From a marine gamma proteobacterium HTCC2080 (GTDB taxonomy: Bacteria; Pseudomonadota; Gammaproteobacteria; Pseudomonadales; Halieaceae), in NCBI GenBank assembly GCA_000169115.1, contig AAVV01000005.1, forward strand, positions 124,001-188,000: DNA of 64,000 bases. The letters are read 5' to 3'. The notes below the pieces were generated by a model. The model was not told the DNA's origin and did no database searches. It saw only the letters and a program-made list of their open reading frames with translations. Both the position numbers and the translations under genes were made by a program. Positions 7,791 through 17,943 of the stretch are shown one piece after another (position 1 is the first letter of the stretch; each line of letters begins with the position of its first letter).

Positions 7791-10043
7791 TCACGGAAGT
7801 TCTTGCTCGGCAGAGTGCCACTCCCCGGCTGGAACATTGCGAGACAATAACTGCCAGGCTTCGTCGATCAGGTAAGTATGCAAGGCCTCGACCTGATCTG
7901 CATTGAGTAGGTCAGAGAAGTTGCCCATGCCACGTTCTACGAGTGTGCCTTCGAGAACGATCTGTCTAAATGCTCTATGGGTCTCGGCGCTCATGCGCCG
8001 TAAGTCGGGTATTCCAGCGCCACGACCATCGATGTTGGCATGGCACTTGGCGCAGTTTCGAAGAAAAAGCGATTCCCCCTCCATAATTTGTTGTGGGGAG
8101 CCTCGTCGAGCTACTGCCGGAGGTGCAGTGCTGGCCCCTGCGTGAACAACCTCTGGTCGTTTTGGCACAGTTCCTCCGCCCAATTTGAACGCGATCAAGC
8201 GTCCAGCATTACCGTAGGTGTAGGCGGCCATACCTGGAACGTAGTCGTTACCATTGCCACCACCAACACCTGTCAATATTGCAACGTACTGAATGCCGTC
8301 AACGCTATAACTCATTGGTGCAGCCATCATGCTCGCGCCGACTGCGATTTGATGCAGTGTTTCACCTGTATAGGCGTCAAGAGCTGCTAATTCGCCCGTG
8401 CCACGTCCTTGAAAAACGAGATTACCCGCAGTGCTGAGCACGCCACCACCGTTCCAGAAGGCGTTCATGTTGCCTATCCAAGGTCCCGAGGTTTCGCGTT
8501 CCCAAGCGAGTGTTTGGGTTACCGGGTTCCAAGCCCTTAAAAATCCGCGGATGGTGGTGTCGGGTTGTCCTGCACCCAAAACCTTTAAAGGGGGAAGTGT
8601 TTTGGCCAGTGCGCTGTCTAAACCCCACTCACCAGGGGTCGTAAAAATATATTGCGAGTGGCTATTCAACCCACCTTCTTGGTAGGTAAAGGCTTCTTCC
8701 GGCATAGTCCAAATAGCACCGGCCTCTTTTGCGGGTATGTAGACCAGCCCAGTTTGTGGGCTATACGACATCGGCTGCCAGTTGTGAGCACCTTGGGGGC
8801 CTGGAAAAATTAGCTTTGGTTCGTCAAAATATTCAGCCTGCGCCGTTTCTACCGGGCGTCCCGTGTCAAGATCAATATGACTTGCCCAGCTGACCTGTGC
8901 GTAGGGTTCCGCAGAAATCAGCTCGCCGGTGACACGATCTAATACGTAGAAAAATCCATTTTTAGGGGCCTGCATGAGAACCTGGCGGCTTTTACCTTCA
9001 ATGGTCAAGTCGGCCAGAATCATCTTTTGAGTGGCGGTAAAGTCCCAGTTGTCTCCGGGGGTGGTTTGGTAGTGCCAAACCAATCGCCCGTCGTCAGGAT
9101 TAATAGCAAGAATTGAAGCTAGGTACAGATTATCGCCGCCAACTGGACTCCTTAATTTGCGCGGGTAGGGAGCGGCGTTTCCAGTGCCCACGTAAAGTAA
9201 ATTGAGCTGTGGGTCAAAGGCCATAGCATCCCAAACCGTGCCCCCCAATCCGACCTGCCACAAACTGTCCGGGTCCCAAGTGGCGGCTGCGACTTCCAGC
9301 TCTGGGTGTTCAAAGGGTGGGTTGGGACTATTTGGAACGGTAAAAAATCGCCAGCGTTGCTCGCCTGTATGCCTATCGTAGGCGGTGATATAGCCCCGCG
9401 CGTCGAATTCGGCGCCGGCATTACCAATAATCACCAGATCGCCCGCAATGTAGGGTGCGCCGGTAATGGTATAACCCCGCTTGCGATCCATAAATGTATC
9501 AGCACGCCACACCACCGTGCCGTCAATTTTATCGAGGGCAAAAAGGTGGCCATCGAGGGCGGCGACGAATACCGTTTCCCCAGATAGTGCAACGCCTCGA
9601 TTAACCACACCGCAACAAACTTTACGCATGAATTGCGGGTCTATTTCAGGGTTAAACTGCCACAGAGAGCGCCCGTTTGAGGCGTCCACGGCAAAGGCTA
9701 TGCCTTGGGGGCCGCTGCCGTAGAGTACGCCATCGACCATTAATGGAGTGGCTTCATAGCCATGTTCAGAGGGGAGATCGATGTGCCATGCGTAGCCAAG
9801 CTCAGTGACATTGCTACGATTAATATGCTTAAGCGGGGAAAAGTAGGCTTGCCGATAATCGCCGCCGCCGGTTAGCCAACTCCCCGACTGAAGTGGGTTG
9901 TTGTTGGGTTGCTGATCAGTGACGTTATTATTTGAGATCGAGTTAGTGTTACTGGACCCATTTCCAGCTTCAGATTTGGTGTCGCAGGCGCCAATAATTG
10001 CAAAAATAAGTAGGCATAAAGAGACCTTGAAAGCGCTTCTCAA
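7791..10043 (-). CDS. PQQ-dependent quinohaemoprotein alcohol dehydrogenase, lipoprotein
   Basis: 750 residues. The N-terminus has a lipoprotein signal (LLIFAIIGAC, lipid on Cys20). The body is an eight-blade quinoprotein propeller with repeated tryptophan-docking segments (GRSLWQFNP, GTVVWRAD, GRLVWHYQ), the vicinal cysteine pair KVCCGVVNRG that stacks on PQQ, and GDNWDF, which carries the catalytic aspartate. Near residue 660 a cytochrome c domain appears with CAKCH. Family members oxidise alcohols or aldehydes in the periplasm and pass electrons to cytochrome c or quinone. Its start overlaps the stop of the upstream hydrolase by four bases. No PQQ synthesis genes are in view. Confidence 0.92.
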   Translation of the reverse strand: MRSAFKVSLCLLIFAIIGACDTKSEAGNGSSNTNSISNNNVTDQQPNNNPLQSGSWLTGGGDYRQAYFSPLKHINRSNVTELGYAWHIDLPSEHGYEATPLMVDGVLYGSGPQGIAFAVDASNGRSLWQFNPEIDPQFMRKVCCGVVNRGVALSGETVFVAALDGHLFALDKIDGTVVWRADTFMDRKRGYTITGAPYIAGDLVIIGNAGAEFDARGYITAYDRHTGEQRWRFFTVPNSPNPPFEHPELEVAAATWDPDSLWQVGLGGTVWDAMAFDPQLNLLYVGTGNAAPYPRKLRSPVGGDNLYLASILAINPDDGRLVWHYQTTPGDNWDFTATQKMILADLTIEGKSRQVLMQAPKNGFFYVLDRVTGELISAEPYAQVSWASHIDLDTGRPVETAQAEYFDEPKLIFPGPQGAHNWQPMSYSPQTGLVYIPAKEAGAIWTMPEEAFTYQEGGLNSHSQYIFTTPGEWGLDSALAKTLPPLKVLGAGQPDTTIRGFLRAWNPVTQTLAWERETSGPWIGNMNAFWNGGGVLSTAGNLVFQGRGTGELAALDAYTGETLHQIAVGASMMAAPMSYSVDGIQYVAILTGVGGGNGNDYVPGMAAYTYGNAGRLIAFKLGGGTVPKRPEVVHAGASTAPPAVARRGSPQQIMEGESLFLRNCAKCHANIDGRGAGIPDLRRMSAETHRAFRQIVLEGTLVERGMGNFSDLLNADQVEALHTYLIDEAWQLLSRNVPAGEWHSAEQELP

Positions 10044-10930
10044 TGACTCTCTCCAGAGTCACCAAAGATAAACGTTTTGGATTCGGGTCGATGATAAGTC
10101 CCCCCCATGAAGCGCTCGACGGTTGCGTTAAATAGGCCAGGGTCAGTTGCCGGGGTAAAGTGGGTCTCTCCAGGAAAAATGGCCAAGTGCGCCTTGGTCA
10201 GCGTTTGATAAATGAGCACCGTGTGTTCTTCACGGATAATGTCCTTATCACCAGCCATCACCAATACCGGTGCTTTGATACTGGCTAGTTCGGCCAAGGA
10301 CATATCGGGCAATTCCCTCAAAAGATAAAATTGCTGCTTGAGGGCGACCCAGTTTTGGTCGGTGTTGCCTGCTGCGATCTGACGGTCTATTTCCTGAGAA
10401 AAATCCGTCACCCAGTCTACGGCCCAGCCATGAACGGCGCTGCGATCTGGACTTAGGTTAGCGCCCATGACGGCAAGTCGGTCGACGCTATCGGGATACG
10501 TGCGAGCGATCTCAAGACTGATATTGCCGCCATCGCTCCACCCCACCAGCCGCACTGGTGGCAGTTGGAGGTGCTTGATCAGCGCTACCCAGTCTGCCGC
10601 CATGATTTTGTAGGTCATCTGCTCTTCAGTCATACCTGACTTGCCGTGGGCCCGACTGTCAGCGACGATAATCTGATAGCGCGGTGCAAAATGGCTGATC
10701 TGCGCCGACATGTCAGCAATGCTCTGACCGCTGCCATGAATCAGCACGAGGGGCTCTCCGTCGCCATAGGTCTCGTAATACATTTCGATGCCATTGATCG
10801 ACAAGTATTCACCGACTTCAGCATTGTTACCATATTCTGGCGAAGCCGCGGTAACCGTTGTCGGAAGGAGTAGGGCAGCAACAGCGAAAATAAGTATTGC
10901 CACGTTGAAAACTCGTTGGGCGCTGCGCAT
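10040..10930 (-). CDS. Exported alpha/beta hydrolase
   Basis: 296 residues from the ATG at 10930, which has AAAGGAG seven bases upstream; a longer frame to 10996 lacks such a site. A signal peptide is visible (AILIFAVAALLLPTTVTAA). Then come VLIHGSGQSIADM (oxyanion hole), IIVADSRAHGKS, LVGWSDGGNISLE (nucleophile elbow with Ser), VMAGDKDIIRE (acid) and FPGETHFTP (histidine). It is first in a two-gene operon with the PQQ dehydrogenase, so it may release an alcohol from an ester in the periplasm for that enzyme to oxidise; this pairing is inference. Confidence 0.85.
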   Translation of the reverse strand: MRSAQRVFNVAILIFAVAALLLPTTVTAASPEYGNNAEVGEYLSINGIEMYYETYGDGEPLVLIHGSGQSIADMSAQISHFAPRYQIIVADSRAHGKSGMTEEQMTYKIMAADWVALIKHLQLPPVRLVGWSDGGNISLEIARTYPDSVDRLAVMGANLSPDRSAVHGWAVDWVTDFSQEIDRQIAAGNTDQNWVALKQQFYLLRELPDMSLAELASIKAPVLVMAGDKDIIREEHTVLIYQTLTKAHLAIFPGETHFTPATDPGLFNATVERFMGGTYHRPESKTFIFGDSGESH

Positions 10931-11306
10931 ATTAAACTCCTTTGAGCAGGTTATGGACTGCTCCTTTTGTGTGTAGGTCTTCGAGCGCGTTCCCACGCTG
11001 CAGTGGCCATGTTGAGGTAATATACAGTCCTTTGTAGCACATGACGGCGGTTCAAGCAGCTGGTGAAATACGAGGACCAGAGCGAGCGGGTGTTGCTAAG
11101 GTGCTGGCTTAATTGTCAGATGGGGATTGCAACGAGAGCGCTAATGCGGCGGGTAATTTTTGTGCATAAACGCCCGTCGTAATTTTGTGCTCATGCAAAG
11201 AATTTTAAAGCACGTTGTAAGCTTGGCCTCTCGCAAAGGAGTTGAGCTAAAGGTCTTGTAGCCTCCGATTGCATTGCGAGACGTTAACCCCCTAGATGCC
11301 TTTTGT
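10931..11306. other. Intergenic stretch without recognisable gene
   Basis: This 376-base gap separates the hydrolase/PQQ operon from the peptidase gene, both on the minus strand. It must hold the promoter of the hydrolase operon, but I could not single out convincing -35/-10 boxes, and no repeat or hairpin with a T-run was seen. Confidence 0.5.
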
Positions 11307-12791
11307 CTAAAGACCGTCCCCAGCCCCTTTCAGCATGCCACGTGCCACAGCGATAGCGTTGTTATAACTACGTTCTGAAATATATTCATTGGTACCGTGC
11401 ACTGAGCGAGCCTGGCTTGCATCGATGGAGTTGCCGTGAAACCGATACTGATCTTTGGCGAGATTGACGTAATGTCGTGTGTCGGTGGTTGCTTGAAGCA
11501 GTGAGGGTATTGCGAGTGCATTAGGATATACGGTCGCTGTAGCTGCGCTGATCACTGCAAAGCCGTTGCCATTGGCATCCGCCACACCAGGGCGATCCAT
11601 CCACCTATCGTTGGTGATCACCACGCTTGGATCGTCGACAATTTCGGTGATCGTGGCGATCAACATGTCTACAGTGTCCCCGGGTAGCAGTCGAAAATTC
11701 ACCTTGGCCTCAGCACGCTGGGGTATCACATTTTCTTTAATGCCCGCGTTAATCATGGTGAGGGCTGTGGTTGTCCTTACCATGGGCTGGGTGGTGGTGT
11801 CCTTTGCCATTTGCCCAGCGATGAGGCTGTCGAATAGCCATAGATTGTTGAATAGAAATCGCTCTGGCTGAGACATTTCGGCAGCCATCATAGTGAGAGC
11901 ACTGCGCATAGGCTCAACTAGCTTCGGCTCGAAAGGGTTGCTCTCGATGCGATCAAGTGCCCTAGCGAGGGTTCCTATGGCGCCTGTCTTGGCTGGGCTC
12001 GATGAGTGACCTCCGGGTGCCTGTGTTGTAAGTGTCAGCGTGACATAACCTTTTTCCGCCACATTAATCATTGCGAGGTCTCGTCCAGGTAGCAAAGGGG
12101 TGTCGCGCACAACAAAACCGCCTTCGTCGACCATCCAGTCAAAGGAGAGATTAAGTTCCCTCATGCGCTCGGCAAGTGCGGCTGCGCCATTCCCACCTCC
12201 GATTTCCTCGTCGTGACCAAAGCCAAAGACTAAAGTCCTGCGGGGCTGATAACCCTCTTCCAGAAGAGTTTCGGTGGCTTCTAGAAGGCTCAGAACGCCT
12301 TGCTTGTCATCTAAAGTGCCGCGACCGTATAGATTATTATTTTCGATGACGCCAGCAAATGGCGGGTGCTGCCAGCCGTCTTCTGTACCGATCTCAATGG
12401 GCACGACATCGGTGTGAGCGGTAAATAAAACAGGGTTTTGGCTCGGATCACTACCGGCCCAGCGTAACAAGATGCTGTAGGTGTTGATGTATTCCACATC
12501 GAGTTGTTCGAAGGTCTTGGGATAGGTGCTTGCTAGAAATTCGTTAAGTTCTGCGAAGGCGCGGTAGTCAATTTTTGAAGTGTCCTGAGAGCTTACCGTC
12601 TTAAAGCGAACAGCTGTCGCAAGGCGGTCAAGGGGAGACGCGCCAAAGCTTAAGTGGATTGGCAAAATAATAAGACCGACCAGAACTGCCCACCAAGTAA
12701 CGCTCTGCAGTCTTTTGGCAGCTCCTTGGCTTGGGGTATTGCGCTGCTGGATCTTAGATTTTTTGTTTTTCAACGCATTGCTTTTCAACAT
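11307..12791 (-). CDS. M20 family metallopeptidase (carboxypeptidase S-like)
   Basis: 494 residues. A basic N-terminus and one membrane segment (WWAVLVGLIILPIHLSFGA, about residues 33-51) point to membrane anchoring or export. Zinc and catalytic motifs follow in order: FTAHTDVVPIE, GRGTLDDKQGV with the bridging aspartate, GHDEEIGGGNG with the catalytic glutamate pair, then the dimerisation domain and a late histidine in SVHGTNEYI. The length and the order of motifs fit the carboxypeptidase S/PM20D1 branch, which cleaves or forms N-acyl amino acids or dipeptides. It appears to be a single-gene unit. Confidence 0.88.
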   Translation of the reverse strand: MLKSNALKNKKSKIQQRNTPSQGAAKRLQSVTWWAVLVGLIILPIHLSFGASPLDRLATAVRFKTVSSQDTSKIDYRAFAELNEFLASTYPKTFEQLDVEYINTYSILLRWAGSDPSQNPVLFTAHTDVVPIEIGTEDGWQHPPFAGVIENNNLYGRGTLDDKQGVLSLLEATETLLEEGYQPRRTLVFGFGHDEEIGGGNGAAALAERMRELNLSFDWMVDEGGFVVRDTPLLPGRDLAMINVAEKGYVTLTLTTQAPGGHSSSPAKTGAIGTLARALDRIESNPFEPKLVEPMRSALTMMAAEMSQPERFLFNNLWLFDSLIAGQMAKDTTTQPMVRTTTALTMINAGIKENVIPQRAEAKVNFRLLPGDTVDMLIATITEIVDDPSVVITNDRWMDRPGVADANGNGFAVISAATATVYPNALAIPSLLQATTDTRHYVNLAKDQYRFHGNSIDASQARSVHGTNEYISERSYNNAIAVARGMLKGAGDGL

Positions 12792-12924
12792 TGATTCTTA
12801 CTCCTAATGAGCGTCGAGCGTGCCACATGGTCAGAACTTCGGCCTCACCCCTGATCAGTTGGCTGGTCAATGAGCCAGCAGCGACCTAAATAAGCAATTT
12901 TACTGCAGTAACCAGCAAATAACG

Positions 12925-13437
12925 TTACCAATGTCCCGTTCCAGGTTCACCCTTAAATGGACCAACGACCCGACTAGTTATCCAGCCTCCATAAAATATA
13001 CCTGGCTGTGGTATCACCCTTTCACCATTCACGCAGCAGTCGGTTAAGCTGGGATAAAAGGAAACATGTCCATCGAGCTGTGCGAAACTCGCGACGGGTG
13101 AGCGATATTGCCAGGCAATCGCACCCTGCTGACTATTGCGCTGCATTGAAAAATAATTTGCTGTTCCCTTCCATTCGCAGAAGCTACTCCTGGCGATCGC
13201 AGCCAAAAACTCCCAGTTAACATCGTCTTCGGGAATATAGTAGGTGGGGGGGTGAGCGGTCTCTAACACGCGCAATGTGCGACGACTGCTTGCGAGTTTA
13301 AGATCATTGAACGCGACATCGACCTGATCATCACTAGGGACAAGTGCTGGAGGACGTGGGTAGTCCCAGACTGACTCTTGGCCGTCTCGAGGTACAAGAG
13401 CGAACTCGGGCCGCGTTTTGCCTGTAAATTCCCACAT
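12925..13437 (-). CDS. DUF427 domain protein
   Basis: 170 residues from the ATG at 13437, preceded by GGAGGT; a GTG start 15 bases upstream is possible but has no site. The central segment (LETAHPPTYYIPEDDVNWEF, then EWKGTANYFS) and the later IAWQYRSPVASFAQLDGHVSFYP are recognisable DUF427 features. Proteins of this type are small beta-rich folds of unknown biochemical role. It is soluble, with no signal peptide. It runs in the same direction as the RidA gene upstream but about 100 bases apart, so co-transcription is only possible. Confidence 0.8.
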   Translation of the reverse strand: MWEFTGKTRPEFALVPRDGQESVWDYPRPPALVPSDDQVDVAFNDLKLASSRRTLRVLETAHPPTYYIPEDDVNWEFLAAIARSSFCEWKGTANYFSMQRNSQQGAIAWQYRSPVASFAQLDGHVSFYPSLTDCCVNGERVIPQPGIFYGGWITSRVVGPFKGEPGTGHW

Positions 13438-13535
13438 GATACCTCCGGTCACTATTCAGTTTTTATAGATCTCAGCCATTATTGATTTGGCTTATGTTGC
13501 TATGATTCACCCATGGGCAGTTTGCACAGCACAGC

Positions 13536-13922
13536 CTAATCGGTGGTCGCAATAGCTTCTATTTCGATCATGAGCTCCGGCAAGGCTAGTGCTTTTACCT
13601 CGACAATGGTATCCGCGGGATACGGGGCAGAGAACCATTGCTGTCTCAGCGCAACGATACGTTCAAAATAGCTCATGTCCGTCAGATAAATGGTGACCTT
13701 GACCACCTTAGATAAATTCGAGCCTCCTGCTTGCAGCGTCCGCTGTAGAGATTGAAAGGTGGCCTCTGCTTGTGCATCGAAGTCACCTATGCCCACCAGT
13801 TCACCAGTTTCACTGATGGCAGCATGGCCGGAGAGAAATAGTACGCCGTTGACGTTAAAGCCCGGTGAGATACGAAAAGGGGCCAGCGGGTCTGGTGTTA
13901 GTTGGATGGGGGTTGCGCTCAT
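13536..13922 (-). CDS. RidA (YjgF/UK114) family protein
   Basis: 128 residues from the ATG at 13922, which has AGGAG eight bases upstream; a longer frame to 13973 adds an unrelated tail. The sequence shows the RidA core: GVLFLSGHAAIS, QAEATFQSLQRTLQAGGSNLSKVVKVTIYLTD and the C-terminal IEIEAIA. Typical RidA enzymes hydrolyse reactive 2-aminoacrylate-type imines; they carry an arginine in the loop near residue 105, whereas here that region reads PADTIVEVKALALPEL with no obvious arginine, so it may belong to a non-deaminase subgroup. Confidence 0.82.
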   Translation of the reverse strand: MSATPIQLTPDPLAPFRISPGFNVNGVLFLSGHAAISETGELVGIGDFDAQAEATFQSLQRTLQAGGSNLSKVVKVTIYLTDMSYFERIVALRQQWFSAPYPADTIVEVKALALPELMIEIEAIATTD

Positions 13923-14393
13923 GGAATTTACTCCTATTGGCAGAAATGCCTGTCGTAACGCAGTGGTTGGCAAGTTCGCTTACATATTGGTTGTTTGTGC
14001 CGCGGAGGACACTAGGTCTGCATAGGAATAAAACCACACTGGAGTTGGATAGGCTAACCGGAGTGGATTAATGGCTTTTGCACATGGGGGCTTAGGCCAG
14101 ATTGCAGTGAAGCTGCCATGCTAATCCTCCCGTACTGTGCGCAGGGGTATATTGTTGGGGGTAGCAGTCTTTTGGTCGTTTCCCACGAAGGTCTATCAAC
14201 GCCATCACGGCGAACTGTGACCAAGAACTGTCTTGGCTTAAGTGTTCTTGGCAAGTGGCGTATAACGGTACCTCAGATCAGATTTTTGGCGACTGCCGTG
14301 AAAAATAACCTGTAATGCCTCACGTTGACGGGCTCGCATTCCACAAAGATGTGGTCACAAGTGTTGGGAGTTAGGGGGGAGAGCGCCAGGGCA
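13923..14393. other. Intergenic stretch with two competing hairpins
   Basis: No convincing gene is seen in these 470 bases. At 14221-14228 the sequence CCAAGAAC can pair with GTTCTTGG at 14244-14251 (eight pairs), or its first six bases can pair with TCTTGG at 14231-14236 around a four-base loop. The two foldings exclude each other. No T-run follows either one. The stretch lies beyond the 3' end of the minus-strand ppc gene. Confidence 0.35.
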
Positions 14394-17013
14394 CTATCCG
14401 GTATTGCGCATACCAGCGGCAACGCCGGCAATAGTCACCATCAGCGCCCGCTCTGTAGCCTCCTCGGGATTGGCTCGTTGTCGCCGCAATAGTTCAGCCT
14501 GCAATAAATTTAGAGGTGCGGTGTAGATATCTCTCAGGTTAATTGATTCGCGTCCCCAGTTGTCCCTCTCAAGCTCTGAGCCTGTCTCCAGTATTGCTAA
14601 CAGCGCGGCCCTATCGTTGCTGAGCTGCTGACGCAACGCCGCACCCAAATCGGCTAGCTCTGGGCTAACCAGTAAGTGGTCGTAAAGCTCGGCAATGGTG
14701 AGATCCGATTTCGCGAACACCATCTCCAACATAGACAGTCGAGCACCAAAAAAAGGCCACTCTCTAGCCATACTTTTGAGAACTACCTCGTGTCCATCTG
14801 CAGCTGCCCTCGCAAGCGCAGAGCCCGCACCCAGCCAGGCGGGCAGCATTAACCGGTTTTGAGACCAGGCAAATATCCAGGGTATAGCGCGTAAGCTGGC
14901 GATGCCGCCATCAGACCGACGGCGCGTGGGCCGAGATCCCAGGGGCAAGCTGGCAAGTTCCTGCTCCGGGGTCGCCTGTCGGAAGTAAGGCACAAAGTTT
15001 GGCTCATCCCGTACCCAACGACGATAGTCCTCGCAGGAATGTTGTGCCAACCGATTCATAAGGACGCGCCACTCGCCGGCAGGTTCCGGGGGTGGTGTTA
15101 AATTTGCTTGTAAATCGCGCTGGCATAGCGGCTTAAAGTATCACGGCAAGGGGGGTGAGCCCCAGTTTGGTCCGTATCATCTCGCCTTGCTCGGTGACTC
15201 GAAGTCCATTTTCAAGTGATCCGGGAGGCTGCGATAACAGCGCATCGTGAGCGGGAGCGCCGCCGCGGCCAATGCTACCCCCGCGCCCGTGGAATAATTG
15301 CAATTTAACAGCGAACTTTTTGCAGACGCTCAGTAAGGATTCTTGAGCGCGGTATTGGGCCCAGCCTGCGGCCAACATGCCGGCGTCCTTGGCACTATCG
15401 GAGTAGCCAATCATCACCATAATTTGATGGTCGCAGCGATCGCGATAGGCATTGTCTGATAGCAGCTCTTCAACAACTCGAGGCGCACTTTCTAGATCGT
15501 CAAGCGTTTCAAACAGTGGCGCGACGAGCATATTAGTAGTACAGCCCGTGGCCTTTAATAACACCTGCACCGCCAGCACATCAGAGGCCTCAGCGGCCAT
15601 AGAGATAACATAACTGCCCAAAGCCGATTGCGGGGTTTCGGCGATTACAAGAAAGGTATCAATGACCTCTTGGGTCTCAGGTGTTGGCTTCCAGCCAGCA
15701 GGTATTAGTGGTCGGGGGTTGTCGAGCTCACCTCGCAGCCAGTCGCAGCGCTGGCCCTCATTCCAATCCCGATAGTCGCCCAGTGCCAAAGCTTCGGTGA
15801 GTTCGGCTATGGCCTGTGTGTGTCGCGCACTTTCCTGACGGATATCTAGCTGGATGAGGTATGGGCCAAAACAATGGACCCTGCGCAGGGTATCCAATAA
15901 ATAGCCCCGAGCAAGCACATCGAGGTTTACCGCCTGCAGCGATTCATAGCAGGCCTCTAGTGGGTCAACAATCTCGCTCAGCGTTAATGGTGCCGGCGCT
16001 AGACTCTGGTCGTTCAGTGCTTTCTCAATGTTCAGGCGCTGTCCTTGTAGGCGGTCTCGCAGCGGCTTTAATAAGAATCGATAGGGCTCTAGGGCGCCTT
16101 CTGTGGCTTCCTCCAATGCTGTTGAAGCGGTTGTGACCGATAATTCTTCGTATAGTGTCACGATGTCATTTTCAAGCAGGGTGCAGGCTTGCCACTGTGC
16201 TAGCAGTAAAACTTCCCGAGTAACCTTGGCGGTCACATTAGGATTGCCGTCCCGATCGCCGCCAATCCAACTCGATATCCTTATCGGGCTCCAGTTAGGC
16301 GGAGGGATGGGTAGGGCATATCGCTCACAAATATCGTCGACGACTCTGAGAAATTGGGGCACTGCATCCCACAAAGAGTTTTCGATCACGGCAAATGCCC
16401 AGCGTGCTTCATCAATGGGTTTGGGACGATCGGATCGAAACTCTTCGGTATGCCAAATTTGGGAAATAAGCTCTTTCAAGCGGCTGTGGTCTTTGGACGA
16501 CGCAGCGGCCTTGTCATTCAGTATTTCAAGTCTGGTGAGGCAATCATTAATTTCGCCGTGTTTGTGAATAAGCGTTCTACGTGTGATTTCAGTGGGATGG
16601 GCGGTTAGCACCAGATCGATAGATAAATTTTTCAGCACTGTGTTAAGACAATTGTGCTCGTGATCTTTTAAAAGCTGTTGAAAAGCACTTTCGAGACTGG
16701 CCGTCGCGGAAAAAAGTGATTGACTGTAGTCGGCCAGCGTATGGTGCTGCTCAGCGATGTTAGCGAGGTTTAAGAAATGGCTAAATGCTCTGGCGACATC
16801 TAAAATTTGCTTTTCATTGAGCTGGGTTAGCAGAGCGCGCAGTGCCTCTTGATCATCATCATCTCGACTTTGTTTAGATTGCAACCGGATGGCTTCGACT
16901 GCCTCAAACAGGCCCGCGTCTCCTTGACTTTGGATAACTTGGCCAAGGATCTCGCCAAGGTGTCGAACATTTTGGCGGAGCTGTGCGGTATTGCTTGTTG
17001 ATGACGGCGTCAT
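14394..17013 (-). pseudogene. ppc: Phosphoenolpyruvate carboxylase, interrupted by two frameshifts
   Basis: Two minus-strand frames (17013-15133 and a second one ending at 14394) together cover a whole PEP carboxylase of about 870 residues, close to the 883 of E. coli. Visible motifs: LTAHPTEITRRTL, IGGDRDGNPNVTAKVT, HGRGGSIGRGGAPAH in the first frame, then [43 protein letters not shown] and the terminal IAAGMRNTG-like [11 protein letters not shown]. Between them, near 15140 and 15111, a base is missing twice; the third frame supplies TLSRYASAI in between. As written the protein would stop before its C-terminal third. Its ATG overlaps the hexR stop by four bases, so it follows hexR in one operon. 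Sequence error is possible. Confidence 0.85.
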
Positions 17014-17885
17014 GTTTTTGTTCGCTTTCGGTTAAGTGGCAGGCGCGTTGGAAGCAGGCTTTCTTTTATTCGAGCAAGGTGTTCAATACAGGGTTCCCCA
17101 CGCTTTAATGTCACCCCAGTTACCAGAATGTCGATGATTACCAGGTGCACGATTCGTGATGTCATGGGTAGATAGTCTTCGGTGTTTTCAGGGGCCTCGA
17201 GGCCAATGACACAATGGCTCACCTGCGCTAACGGTGAATCTTGGGCGGTTAGTGATATGACAGTCGCGCCACTGGCAGAGGCTAGGGCTGCTGCATCGAC
17301 GATGGCCTCGGTACGGCCAGTGTGGGAAATAAAAACAAAAACATCACCTTGGCTGCCACCGGCGGCTAGCATGCGCAACATTAATGGATCGGTGTGGGTG
17401 GTCACGGGGGTCTGAAAGCGAAAAAATTTGTGCTCTGCGTCTTGAGCCACTGCAGCGGAAGTGCCCATTCCAAAGAAATAAATTCGACCCGCGGCATCGA
17501 GATGCTCTACAGCTACTTCTAACGTTTTTAGAGGCAACTGTTCCCGGGCTAACAGCAGGGCATTAACGGTGTTATCGACCAATTTTCCCGGGTAGGTTGT
17601 CACTGTGTCTTCAGGGTCTACGACTTGGCTGATGTAGCGCACCCCAGCAACTAAAGAGCGGGCCAACCAAATTTTGAAGTCAGGATATCCTGTTGCGCCC
17701 AAGCGCTTGCAAAATCGATTAACTGAGGGCTCGCTCACGTTCGCCTGTTGGGCGAGTAAGGCGATGCTTGCATGTGTGGCTGCCTCGGGATCGGCGAGAA
17801 CCACGTGTGCAATTTTGGTATCTGATTTGCTCAGCCCGGGAAGCGCTGCCTGAATTTGCGTCAATACATTAGTGTCATTAGCCAT
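17010..17885 (-). CDS. hexR: HexR-type transcriptional regulator (RpiR family)
   Basis: 291 residues. Residues 1-80 form the RpiR helix-turn-helix (LAQQANVSEPSVNRFCKRLG, then YPDFKIWLARSL). From about residue 120 a SIS sugar-phosphate-binding domain follows (GRIYFFGMGTSAAVAQDAEHKF, VFVFISHTGRTEAIVDAA). HexR represses Entner-Doudoroff and central carbon genes and is released by 2-keto-3-deoxy-6-phosphogluconate. The location, divergent from gap and close to edd, eda and zwf, fits this exactly. It is first in an operon with ppc. Confidence 0.9.
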   Translation of the reverse strand: MANDTNVLTQIQAALPGLSKSDTKIAHVVLADPEAATHASIALLAQQANVSEPSVNRFCKRLGATGYPDFKIWLARSLVAGVRYISQVVDPEDTVTTYPGKLVDNTVNALLLAREQLPLKTLEVAVEHLDAAGRIYFFGMGTSAAVAQDAEHKFFRFQTPVTTHTDPLMLRMLAAGGSQGDVFVFISHTGRTEAIVDAAALASASGATVISLTAQDSPLAQVSHCVIGLEAPENTEDYLPMTSRIVHLVIIDILVTGVTLKRGEPCIEHLARIKESLLPTRLPLNRKRTKT

Positions 17886-17943
17886 TGGGAACCTTGTCGC
17901 ACTGAGGGTTTGGTGTATGACCGCTAGTGTGGCAGCAATATAA

